Positions 1-4,923 of a stretch of 12,835 bases of DNA are shown one piece after another (positions within the stretch are counted from its first letter, which is position 1; each line of letters begins with the position of its first letter). The DNA is taken from the NCBI GenBank assembly GCA_040880545.1, contig JBBDIE010000174.1:1-12835 (forward strand), written 5' to 3'. The notes beneath the pieces were generated by a model, which was given only the letters and a program-made list of their open reading frames with translations, made no database searches and was not told the origin of the DNA. A program made the translations under genes and the position numbers. Source of the stretch: M55B112 sp040880545 (GTDB lineage Bacteria > Bacteroidota > Bacteroidia > Bacteroidales > GCA-2748055).

Positions 1-2
1 AC

Positions 3-29
3 GCGCAGCGTCAGCTTGAGGAAGAGTAG
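3..29 (+). CDS. possible 3' end of an upstream gene (partial)
   Basis: Reading from base 3, eight codons (AQRQLEEE) lead to a TAG stop at 27-29. The Gln/Glu/Arg-rich composition resembles the charged, helical C-terminal tail of a protein. Nothing after it continues as coding sequence, and palindromic repeats begin about 30 bases later. The fragment is too short to assign to a family. It may also be a chance reading, since the other two plus-strand frames are not excluded by so short a stretch. Confidence 0.25.
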   Translation, partial: AQRQLEEE

Positions 30-56
30 AAATGAATATCGAATATTGAACATGGA

Positions 57-91
57 AATATTCTCCCAAAGGGATCCCTTCGGGGAATATT
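57..91. repeat. 35-bp imperfect palindrome
   Basis: The sequence begins AATATTC and ends GAATATT, around a central GGGATCCC. Thirteen of the 17 positions on each side pair as Watson-Crick and two more as G-T. It lies between two short repeats of the form GAATATTGAA (43-52) and GAATATTGAA (85-94), so it looks like a palindrome inserted into, or built from, a repeated AT-rich spacer. It could also act as a transcription terminator for the gene ending near base 29, but no T-run follows it. Confidence 0.6.
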
Positions 92-168
92 GAATGATCT
101 AAAAGTCAGGGTGATCGCAATCAATTTCAAAACTGTCTAAAGCGACCGCTTGTGACCCGCTTATTCTC

Positions 169-190
169 GCTCCACACACTCTGCGTTGGT
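169..190 (+). repeat. repeat copy A (GCTCCACAC-type)
   Basis: This copy shares 20 of 22 positions with the sequence at 241-262 in the same orientation. Both start GCTCCACAC and contain CTCTGCGTTGG. Copy A has lost the right arm of the hairpin that the second copy can form. It is a dispersed intergenic repeat of unknown role. Confidence 0.55.
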
Positions 191-240
191 GTTTAGATGA
201 AACGCTGTATTTATTACTTCCCAAAATTTCCCCCATACTG

Positions 241-264
241 GCTCCACACGCTCTGCGTTGGAGC
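241..264 (+). repeat. repeat copy B, hairpin-forming
   Basis: The left arm GCTCCACACGC pairs with the right arm GCGTTGGAGC around a TCT loop, with one bulged C. It is the intact counterpart of the copy at 169-190. The hairpin has no U-run after it, so it is not a canonical terminator. Confidence 0.55.
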
Positions 265-308
265 GCAGATATTTTATAATGTTTTTATTAAGGTTTTTAT
301 GGAATTGC

Positions 309-350
309 ATTGAACTTTGAAGGGCAAAAGCGCTATCTTTGTCGCCCTTC
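309..350 (+). promoter_or_regulatory. possible promoter of the tRNA-Leu gene, with overlapping inverted repeat
   Basis: TATCTTTG at 334-341 fits the Bacteroidota -7 consensus TAnnTTTG. ATTG at 309-312 is a possible -33 element about 21 bases upstream. The predicted start would fall some 25-30 bases before the tRNA. An inverted repeat GAAGGGC (319-325) / GCCCTTC (344-350) spans the -7 box, so it may instead be a hairpin repeat unrelated to initiation. The call is by consensus only. Confidence 0.35.
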
Positions 351-375
351 TACTGTTACCACATTTGTTACCAAT

Positions 376-459
376 GCTCACGTGGCGGAACTGGTAGACG
401 CGTGCGCTTGAGGGGCGTATGGCCTAACGGCCGTGGAGGTTCGATTCCTCTCGTGAGCA
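376..459 (+). tRNA. tRNA-Leu (anticodon GAG)
   Basis: A complete class II tRNA can be folded by eye. The acceptor stem is GCTCACG (376-382) with CGTGAGC (452-458), followed by discriminator A459. The D-stem is GCG/CGC (385-387, 399-401). The anticodon stem is TGCGC/GCGTA, with loop TTGAGGG and anticodon GAG at 410-412, reading CUC/CUU Leu codons. The long variable arm is GGCC-TAAC-GGCC (421-432), and the T-stem GGAGG/CCTCT encloses the loop TTCGATT. The 3' CCA is not encoded here (the next bases are CTT). Everything from T395 onward is repeated downstream at 774-861. The anticodon loop is uninterrupted, so there is no group I intron. Confidence 0.95.
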
Positions 460-465
460 CTTTTT

Positions 466-502
466 AAAGTCTGTTTCTTTTCAAGAAGCAGGCTTTCGTT
501 TT
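466..502 (+). terminator. intrinsic terminator after tRNA-Leu
   Basis: AAGTCTGTTTCTT (467-479) pairs with AAGAAGCAGGCTT (483-495) through a 13-bp stem with two G-U pairs and a TTC loop. It is followed by a T-rich tail (TTTCGTTTT). It sits seven bases after the tRNA and should end its transcript, so the GIY-YIG gene that follows would rely on read-through or its own weak promoter. The displaced tRNA copy has a separate terminator of the same layout at 871-907. Confidence 0.75.
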
Positions 503-527
503 ATCTGGCTTTTTTTGACTTTCAATT

Positions 528-776
528 ATGTTTACGGTTTACGCCATATCGAGCCTCACCAGAAATTATATTTACGTTGGGTTTTCCTCTCAGCTTGAAT
601 CCAGAATTAATCGACATAATAAAGGGCAAAATACAACCACTAAACCTTATGCTCCTTTTGAACTCATATATACAAAAACATTTAAAACAAGAGTCGAAGC
701 CAGAGAACATGAAAAGTATTTAAAATCAGGTTCTGGCAAAGAATTTCTAAAAAAGATTATTAAAAAGAACAAATAG
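528..776 (+). CDS. small GIY-YIG nuclease family protein
   Basis: The 82-aa protein belongs to the minimal single-domain GIY-YIG nucleases (UvrC N-terminal-like). Visible motifs are the GIY strand as VYAI (4-7), the YIG strand as IYVG (15-18), Arg26 and His30 at the expected catalytic helix, the metal-binding Glu57 within EAREHEKYLK, and the terminal SGSGKEFL motif typical of the family. The domain is full length and looks intact. It starts at ATG 528 without a clear Shine-Dalgarno site. The last codon before the stop is AAA, and the TAG stop (774-776) is the first triplet of the truncated tRNA-Leu copy. The gene therefore lies exactly between an intact tRNA and a copy of that tRNA's 3' part. 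Its cellular substrate is unknown. From the context I infer that it takes part in insertion at the tRNA gene, as homing nucleases do, but family membership alone does not prove this. Confidence 0.85.
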   Translation: MFTVYAISSLTRNYIYVGFSSQLESRINRHNKGQNTTTKPYAPFELIYTKTFKTRVEAREHEKYLKSGSGKEFLKKIIKKNK

Positions 777-863
777 ACGCGTGCGCTTGAGGGGCGTATG
801 GCCTAACGGCCGTGGAGGCCTGCCTGCCGGCAAAGGCAGGTTCGATTCCTCTCGTGAGCACCA
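774..863 (+). pseudogene. truncated, interrupted copy of tRNA-Leu(GAG)
   Basis: Bases 774-818 equal 395-439 of the tRNA, and 841-861 equal 440-460, giving 66 identical positions with no mismatch. The copy lacks the 5' acceptor strand and most of the D-arm. A 22-bp insertion (819-840) sits exactly between the T-stem 5' strand and the T-loop. Unlike the intact gene, it carries CCA (861-863) directly after the discriminator base. It cannot fold into a working tRNA. I infer it is the original 3' end of the gene, displaced when a 3' replacement arrived with the GIY-YIG gene. A tandem tRNA duplication later split by the nuclease gene is the alternative. Confidence 0.85.
819..840. repeat. 22-bp palindromic insertion inside the tRNA copy
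   Basis: The insertion begins CCTGCC and ends GGCAGG, with an inner self-complementary TGCCGGCA. Comparison with the intact tRNA at 435-446 defines both ends, so this is a real insertion and not a chance palindrome. Its composition resembles the small dispersed GC-rich palindromes of Bacteroidota-type genomes. Confidence 0.8.
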
Positions 864-870
864 AATCATT

Positions 871-907
871 AAGCCAGGTAACTGATATTTAGTTGCTTGG
901 CTTTTTT
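871..907 (+). terminator. intrinsic terminator after the tRNA copy
   Basis: AAGCCAGGTAACT (871-883) pairs with AGTTGCTTGGCTT (891-903) in a 13-bp stem with two G-U pairs and a seven-base loop, followed by TTTT. It is probably the original terminator of the tRNA gene before the insertion. It also ends the GIY-YIG region. Confidence 0.8.
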
Positions 908-986
908 ATATACAGGATTGGTAGAACTCTGGTAGATACTCATCATTTTGAGGAGGGCCAATTTTTATATCGATTTCTTTATCCAT
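906..986 (-). CDS. possible 26-aa small protein
   Basis: On the minus strand an ATG at 986-984 opens a 26-codon frame (MDKEIDIKIG, then PPQNDEYLPEFYQSCI) ending in TAA at 908-906. A good ribosome binding site, GGAGGG, lies eight bases before the start. It follows the SecB-like gene by about 120 bases on the same strand. It resembles no family I can name and could be a small protein, the start of a truncated gene, or chance. Its stop overlaps the T-run of the opposing tRNA-side terminator, so the two transcription units converge here. Confidence 0.35.
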   Translation of the reverse strand: MDKEIDIKIGPPQNDEYLPEFYQSCI

Positions 987-1108
987 GGTAAGTTCCCTCC
1001 AAATATCCAACTATAAACTCTTAGACAACTCAAAAAGGTGTCGGATGTATTTTATCTATTCCAATTCCCGAAAGCATAGGCTTGGATATTTGTAAGTTTA
1101 AAGATTTA

Positions 1109-1543
1109 TTAAATCTCTTCTCCATTTTCCCCTTCTTCCTCTTCAACCTTCCCAAATTGAACACTGGGAAGCAAGATAGGGCTAAAACCCGAATTGGCTG
1201 TTATTTGTGAAACCCAACTTCTTATAATTCCAAACACCATACTTGGGGCACTGACTCCCATATGGAAACTCCGCTCTTCTTCTTCAATTTCTCCGACGAG
1301 TTCAAAAAACCCGACAACCTCTATCTCCAGGCTTATTGGGCATTGATGAGCTTCTTTATCTGTTTCAGGTACAATTTTTGAATTTAAGGTTACTATAAAT
1401 TCATTTTTGTTTTCCGAATTAACTCGAATATCTGGTATGGGATCTGGTATCTTGCCATCTATGGGTAATTCTTTATCTGAAGGAGTATGAGTATAATCAA
1501 TCTTCAGAATTTGATAGCTTTTAAAATCTAAAGGTGAATTCAT
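1109..1543 (-). CDS. SecB-like chaperone of a toxin-antitoxin-chaperone module
   Basis: The 144-aa protein has the SecB fold signature. An N-terminal strand (YQILKIDYTHTP) is followed by two strands around FIVTLNSKIVPE and CPISLEIEVVGFFEL. The characteristic C-terminal segment is SAPSMVFGIIRSWVSQITAN followed by GFSPILLPSVQF, which matches the SecB pattern of a helix after PxxLFPYxRE and then the xGFPPLxLxPVNF turn. A short acidic tail (KVEEEEGENGEEI) closes it. Length is close to SecB (about 150). The start lies two bases after the antitoxin stop (TGA-T-ATG), so translation is probably coupled. In known TAC systems (for example the HigBA/Rv1957 locus of Mycobacterium tuberculosis) a SecB-like protein binds the C-terminal extension of the antitoxin, letting it fold and neutralise the toxin. 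Gene order supports that role here rather than general protein export. Confidence 0.78.
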   Translation of the reverse strand: MNSPLDFKSYQILKIDYTHTPSDKELPIDGKIPDPIPDIRVNSENKNEFIVTLNSKIVPETDKEAHQCPISLEIEVVGFFELVGEIEEEERSFHMGVSAPSMVFGIIRSWVSQITANSGFSPILLPSVQFGKVEEEEGENGEEI

Positions 1544-1544
1544 A

Positions 1545-1901
1545 TCAGGAAGCTAATTTATAAATTTTTGCCTGTGATGTGTTTGGCTTCAATTTCACCT
1601 TTTTATATTTATCAAAGGTATCCCAGTTTTTGGTGTCTAATAACTGAATTGAAAGAACATTTTCAATATCAAGCAGAGTATCAACGGTGAAGTTATGGGT
1701 TCCGCTAAGCCATCTGGTAATTTCAGATTGGTGCTCTTTACCCATTAAAGTGGCGAATTCAGACTTTTTCAAACCCTTTGCCTTAATTGCATTAGCAATT
1801 TTTGTGGCAAGAATCATTTTCTTGTCTGTTTTAGCTTGCTCTTCTGGAGTGATCTTTCCTAACAATTCACTCAACAGGTCTTTGTTTTTTTCTTTACTCA
1901 T
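1545..1901 (-). CDS. HigA-type antitoxin, XRE-family HTH
   Basis: The 118-aa protein has a charged N-terminal helix (1-29), an XRE helix-turn-helix domain at about 31-88 (IANAIKAKGLKKSEFATLMG then SEITRWLSGTHNFTVDTLLD), and a 30-residue basic and aromatic tail (89-118, with NWDTFDKYKKVKLK). It should bind its operator DNA and the toxin encoded just upstream. The tail corresponds in position to the chaperone-addiction segment of TAC antitoxins. That equivalence is inferred from gene order, as the segment has no strong sequence signature I can check. The ATG overlaps the toxin gene's end by eight bases, which points to coupled translation. The likely operator is the 22-bp palindrome at 2408-2429. 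Confidence 0.85.
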   Translation of the reverse strand: MSKEKNKDLLSELLGKITPEEQAKTDKKMILATKIANAIKAKGLKKSEFATLMGKEHQSEITRWLSGTHNFTVDTLLDIENVLSIQLLDTKNWDTFDKYKKVKLKPNTSQAKIYKLAS

Positions 1902-2373
1902 GATTGATTAATTCCCCTATTAATTCTAATTCATCATCAGAAAAACGAAGTTTTCTGGAAATCATTTTCTGTTTAATTACTTCAGATACTTCACGTATAA
2001 TATAGTTTTCTTTTTTTAGTTTAGGGTCTTTTTGAAGTGTCCGGGTTGTTTTAGGACCTCCACCTCCGAGGATAATTACGGTGTTTCCCATACGGATACA
2101 GTACAACCGTAAATTTTTCTCCGGGGTGTCATAAAGGGCACAAACCTGATCTCCGGGTTTCCCTTCTTTTGTTTTAAAGAAATGCTCTTGTGCTCCGGTT
2201 TTGGTAGCCATCGACCGGATTCGTTGTAATATGTTGCTGAGGTCATCATCATAGTCTCCATGGTTCTCACTCAGAAACTGATCAAAAAGATCGGTTCCAT
2301 CCTCTAACTCCACAGTATATACTGTAGCTTTATTTCCGCTTAATTCATTTTTCTTTTTTAGTAAGAACTTCAC
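1894..2373 (-). CDS. HigB/RelE-superfamily toxin
   Basis: The 159-aa protein is the first gene of the three-gene operon. Its centre (74-111) carries the two beta strands of the RelE/HigB (Gp49-like) fold: QVCALYDTPEKNLRLYCIRM, then GNTVIILGGGGPKTTR. The N-terminal 30 residues form a predicted hairpin, and the C-terminal 35 residues are helical and charged. Toxins of this superfamily are usually mRNA interferases acting at the ribosome. The Arg/Lys-rich segment KTTRTLQKDPKLKK is a plausible RNA-contact region, but I cannot assign catalytic residues with certainty. The protein is longer than typical HigB (about 90-120 aa). Order toxin first, antitoxin second is the HigBA arrangement. The frame is intact. 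Confidence 0.8.
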   Translation of the reverse strand: MKFLLKKKNELSGNKATVYTVELEDGTDLFDQFLSENHGDYDDDLSNILQRIRSMATKTGAQEHFFKTKEGKPGDQVCALYDTPEKNLRLYCIRMGNTVIILGGGGPKTTRTLQKDPKLKKENYIIREVSEVIKQKMISRKLRFSDDELELIGELINHE

Positions 2374-2398
2374 TATTGAGTGTTATAAATTACGATTA

Positions 2399-2429
2399 AT
2401 TATAATCAATTTCACTTATAAGTGAAATT
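2399..2429 (-). promoter_or_regulatory. promoter and perfect 22-bp palindromic operator of the toxin-antitoxin-chaperone operon
   Basis: Bases 2408-2429 are a perfect 22-bp palindrome; its inner 18 bases read TTTCACTTATAAGTGAAA. On the minus strand TTCACT (2426-2421) and TATAAT (2404-2399), 16 bases apart, give a sigma70-like promoter. The palindrome covers the -35 side and lies 35 bases before the toxin ATG. Position and symmetry suit autorepression by the HTH antitoxin. The palindrome is seen; the repressor assignment is inferred. Confidence 0.6.
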
Positions 2430-2465
2430 TTAATTTTATTGGGTATTCCTGTACTGTATTTCATC

Positions 2466-2569
2466 CTACACCCCCTCCAAAACCTCACCCACCAACCCCT
2501 TAACTAACCGTTCATTCACGGCTTGGCGCTGCTCCAGTTGGGCTTTAAACCGGTCGCAGATGGCAAATA
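2466..2569 (-). pseudogene. hsdS: out-of-frame C-terminal segment of hsdS
   Basis: On the minus strand, the frame shifted relative to hsdS reads LFAICDRFKAQLEQRQAVNE, then RLVKGLVGEVLEGV and a TAG at 2468-2466. This is the standard C-terminal coiled-coil helix of HsdS (compare IVQKIESLFAEVDELEAKLY inside the same protein). It follows directly on RIVQRIE of the main frame. The current gene instead runs into TICHLRPV and stops at 2545. A net loss of two bases (or gain of one) around 2570-2573 explains it. Confidence 0.8.
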
Positions 2570-4155
2570 GTTTCGATACGCTGGACGATGCGGTGTTGTT
2601 CTTCGAGTGGGGGCAGGCTAAAAGGTATATTTCCCCATTTTGTTCTGTTTATTATTGGAGTTGCTGAGCCAGTAGATTTTGAAAGAATTGATTTTTGAAA
2701 ATAATCTGATTTGAAAAGACTATTTATGTATTTGGCTCCTACTCCAGCGATTGGTGTAATTGTATTAATTTGCTGGTTACAGCTCACATCCCGATCTACT
2801 ACATGACATTTACCAATACTTCCACCAATGCACACCATCAAAATCGATCCTTCTGGAATTAACCTTCCAACTTCCAATCCTTTTTCACTGAGTCCATTAT
2901 TAGAATAATCAATTTTATCAGCCGACATATCTCCTGGCCCAATAAATGGAATATAATCTCCATAAAATTCACTATTTGATGTCTTAGGAGTTGTTCCAGT
3001 TTGCGTAACTCCGACATCTCCAACTCTCGTCCACTCCCAACTCTCCGGAATCTCAAAAGGAATCTCATCTACTTTAACCGGGGGCAATTTCTTCGGCTTC
3101 CGAATTTCCCCTTCATCATACAACCGCTGCTTCTCATCTTCGATCTTTTTGAGGAGTTTGGAGACCGGTTCGTCGTTAGAATCCTGGGGGACGAGCCTAC
3201 CACGGACGGCCTCGTTCAGGATGTTCTTTTTGAGGTTGTCGATGGCATCCGGGGTGTGGTAGAGGGTCTCGAAGTTGGAGGTAATGAAATTCCAAGCGGA
3301 TTTGGAGGCTTCGGCATTCGGGGCTTTTTGTACTTCGGCATTGACCGCCATCTGCAGTTTTTCATCCAGTTTGGATTGCTGGTATAGCTTTGCTTCCAGC
3401 TCATCCACTTCCGCAAACAAGGATTCTATTTTTTGGACGATGCGGTCTTGTTCGGCAGTTGGAGGAATTGAAATTATTGCAGATTGCATATCACCTTTAT
3501 TAATTGCTGGATATGCAACACCAACCATCTTAAAATTCACGTAATCCAAAAAAGGATCACTCAAGAGATATCTAAATACATATCTATTAAATATCCCTTG
3601 AAACACATTTAGAACTTCAAATGCAGTACTTGCAATCGGCTTGAATTCAAAACTATTTTTAACGATAGCTACATTCATTAAATAAGGACGGACGGTAGAA
3701 TAAATAACCGATCCTTCCTTTACTTCTCTACGAGCTCTTGAAGGTGCATCCTCAGAAGAAATATTTTCGACTTTTGAATAATCAATTTCATATGAGTTGT
3801 TATCGATAGAGCTTACATCGATATAAGAAAACTTTGATTCAGGATTAGTGGTACCAATGTCTCCATAAATTTCACCAAGTCGGCACCATTCCCACGATTC
3901 AGGAATATCAAAGGGCATTTCTCTCTTTGGTACTGAATTTAATTTTTTGGGTTTCCGAATTTCACCCTCTTCATAAAGTCGCTGTTTCTCTGTCTCAATC
4001 TTTTTTAGCAATTCCGAAGCCGGTTCATCATTGGGATCTTGGGGAACCAGTTTTCCGCGAACGGCCAGTCCCAGGATGAGCGAGCGGAGTTCGGTGAGTC
4101 CTTTGGCGGTGTCTATGACGACGTTGAATTCTTTGAGTAAGTGGTTTAGGGTCAT
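2545..4155 (-). CDS. hsdS: type I restriction-modification specificity subunit HsdS (C-terminal frameshift)
   Basis: The 536-aa protein recognises the DNA target for the HsdR/HsdM complex. It has two copies of the conserved HsdS block. Copy 1 is at 28-93 (LGLAVRGKLVPQD, LLKKIETEKQRLYEEGEIRK, PFDIPESWEW). Copy 2 is at 313-377 (LNEAVRGRLVPQD, LLKKIEDEKQRLYDEGEIRK, PFEIPESWEW). Each is followed by a target recognition domain (about 94-235 and 378-515). A central coiled-coil helix lies at about 237-275 (RIVQKIESLFAEVDELEAKL). The matching C-terminal helix is missing because the frame shifts after RIVQRIE (residue 528). The rest is readable in another frame down to 2466. The shortened protein ends within its last dimer/helical spacer region, so half-site spacing or HsdM binding may be altered. 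It is transcribed last in the operon, after the DUF559 cassette. The sequence block copies differ in codons, so recombination between them would be limited. Confidence 0.92.
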   Translation of the reverse strand: MTLNHLLKEFNVVIDTAKGLTELRSLILGLAVRGKLVPQDPNDEPASELLKKIETEKQRLYEEGEIRKPKKLNSVPKREMPFDIPESWEWCRLGEIYGDIGTTNPESKFSYIDVSSIDNNSYEIDYSKVENISSEDAPSRARREVKEGSVIYSTVRPYLMNVAIVKNSFEFKPIASTAFEVLNVFQGIFNRYVFRYLLSDPFLDYVNFKMVGVAYPAINKGDMQSAIISIPPTAEQDRIVQKIESLFAEVDELEAKLYQQSKLDEKLQMAVNAEVQKAPNAEASKSAWNFITSNFETLYHTPDAIDNLKKNILNEAVRGRLVPQDSNDEPVSKLLKKIEDEKQRLYDEGEIRKPKKLPPVKVDEIPFEIPESWEWTRVGDVGVTQTGTTPKTSNSEFYGDYIPFIGPGDMSADKIDYSNNGLSEKGLEVGRLIPEGSILMVCIGGSIGKCHVVDRDVSCNQQINTITPIAGVGAKYINSLFKSDYFQKSILSKSTGSATPIINRTKWGNIPFSLPPLEEQHRIVQRIETICHLRPV

Positions 4156-4176
4156 GTTTGGAGTTTTTGGGCGTTG

Positions 4177-4330
4177 TTCTTCACCTCACCTCGGTCCTCT
4201 CCTCGAGGAGAGGAGGTTTTTCTTGGCTTGATTAAGATTTTATTTCGATTCATACATATTTCCTTTAAAAAACATTTTGCTTCAGCAAAATACAAAGCCC
4301 TCTCCTTGAGGAGAGGGTTGGGAGAGGTGA
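4177..4330. repeat. MITE-like repeat unit 1 (DUF559-flanking)
   Basis: This unit shares its plan with the one at 4761-4918. It opens TTCTTCACCTCACCTCGG, then has a perfect palindrome CCTCTCCTCGAGGAGAGG (4196-4213), a middle TTCGATTCATACATAT, a hairpin ATTTTGC-TTCA-GCAAAAT (4274-4291), a second CCTCTCC hairpin (4298-4317) and ends GGGTTGGGAGAGGTGA. The two ends are inverted repeats of each other (TCACCTCACC against GGAGAGGTGA). It lies between hsdS and the DUF559 gene. It encodes nothing. Confidence 0.85.
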
Positions 4331-4344
4331 AAAGCCGGATTCGA

Positions 4345-4740
4345 TCACGGCTGCCTAATCTCTTCCACCACATCTTCCAACTCGCTCAAAACCGCATCCA
4401 CACCATCAATTATTTCTCGATTTGTAAACCGGGTCACCGTATATCCTAAATTTTCTAATTCTGCCGTCCGGGATTTATCAAGTTTAAACTGTTCTGGTTC
4501 ATTATGATAACCACCATCAGCTTCCACAATTAGTTTTAATTCGTGGCAGTAAAAATCAACCACAAACTTGTGTAATGGATGCTGGCGACGGAATTTAAGA
4601 TTCATGAAGCTTCGGTTCCTCAATCTTTCCCACAGAACCTCCTCTGCTTTGGTAGCATCAGAACGAAGCTGTTTGGCATTCTCGAATAATTTGGATCGAG
4701 CTCCGGCGTGGAGGGGAAGTTTGTTTTGATGTTTATCCAT
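4345..4740 (-). CDS. DUF559 family endonuclease (PD-(D/E)XK, Vsr-like)
   Basis: The 131-aa protein has the complete DUF559 pattern. It has an N-terminal AKQLRSDATKAEEVLWERLR helix, FRRQHPLHKFVVDFYC with the first catalytic Asp, the LKLIVEADGGYH strand giving Glu-x-Asp, and the closing GYTVTRFTNREIID. The fold is that of very short patch repair-type nucleases. Whether it cuts DNA in the cell is unknown. I start it at ATG 4740, which has GGGAG eight bases upstream and matches the usual N-terminus MDKHQNKLPLHAGA; a TTG 15 bases earlier would add five residues. It lies in the hsdM-hsdS gap on the operon strand, and is enclosed by two direct copies of a palindrome-rich repeat. The gene plus one repeat unit looks like a discrete cassette. 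It is not a component of known type I systems. Confidence 0.88.
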   Translation of the reverse strand: MDKHQNKLPLHAGARSKLFENAKQLRSDATKAEEVLWERLRNRSFMNLKFRRQHPLHKFVVDFYCHELKLIVEADGGYHNEPEQFKLDKSRTAELENLGYTVTRFTNREIIDGVDAVLSELEDVVEEIRQP

Positions 4741-4760
4741 GTTTAGAACTCCCAAGCCTT

Positions 4761-4918
4761 TTCTTCACCTCACCTCGGTCCTCTCCTTCAGGAGAGGAAG
4801 GTGTTTTTAAAATATGATTTCGATTTCGGTTCATACATATAAATTTGTTTCAACAAAAAACATTTTGCCTTGGCAAAATTCAAAGCCCTCTCCTTAAGGA
4901 GAGGGTTGGGTGAGGTGA
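4761..4918. repeat. MITE-like repeat unit 2 (DUF559-flanking)
   Basis: Same orientation and layout as the unit at 4177-4330: identical opening TTCTTCACCTCACCTCGG, hairpin CCTCTCCTTCAGGAGAGG (4780-4797), middle TTCGGTTCATACATAT, hairpin ATTTTGCCTTGGCAAAAT (4862-4879), perfect 20-bp palindrome CCCTCTCCTTAAGGAGAGGG (4886-4905) and ending GGTTGGGTGAGGTGA. It begins 20 bases before the DUF559 start and ends five bases from the hsdM stop. The hairpin arms are conserved while loops differ between the units, which suggests that pairing matters. Confidence 0.85.
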
Positions 4919-4923
4919 CTGCG

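Larger units (their letters stand above)
30..375. other. gene-free stretch with palindromic repeats and the tRNA promoter
   Basis: This 346-base stretch has no convincing gene. It holds an imperfect 35-bp palindrome at 57-91, a pair of related repeats at 169-190 and 241-264, and an inverted repeat plus promoter-like sequence at 309-350 just before the tRNA gene. A 38-codon reading frame at 197-313 runs through the second repeat and is probably not a gene. Confidence 0.6.

Noticed and set aside
197..313. 38-codon plus-strand frame (MKRCIYYFPK...)
   Set aside because: It runs through the 241-264 repeat, has no ribosome binding site and has a repeat-like composition.
376..459. Group I intron in tRNA-Leu, as in cyanobacteria
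   Set aside because: The anticodon loop is continuous and the whole tRNA folds without a gap; the nuclease gene lies downstream, not inside it.
774..863. A second functional tRNA-Leu gene
   Set aside because: It lacks the 5' acceptor and D-arm sequence and has a 22-bp insertion in the T-arm, so it cannot fold as a tRNA.
2560..2580. Phase-variable switch in hsdS
   Set aside because: No homopolymer or short tandem repeat is long enough at the frameshift to support regular slippage.
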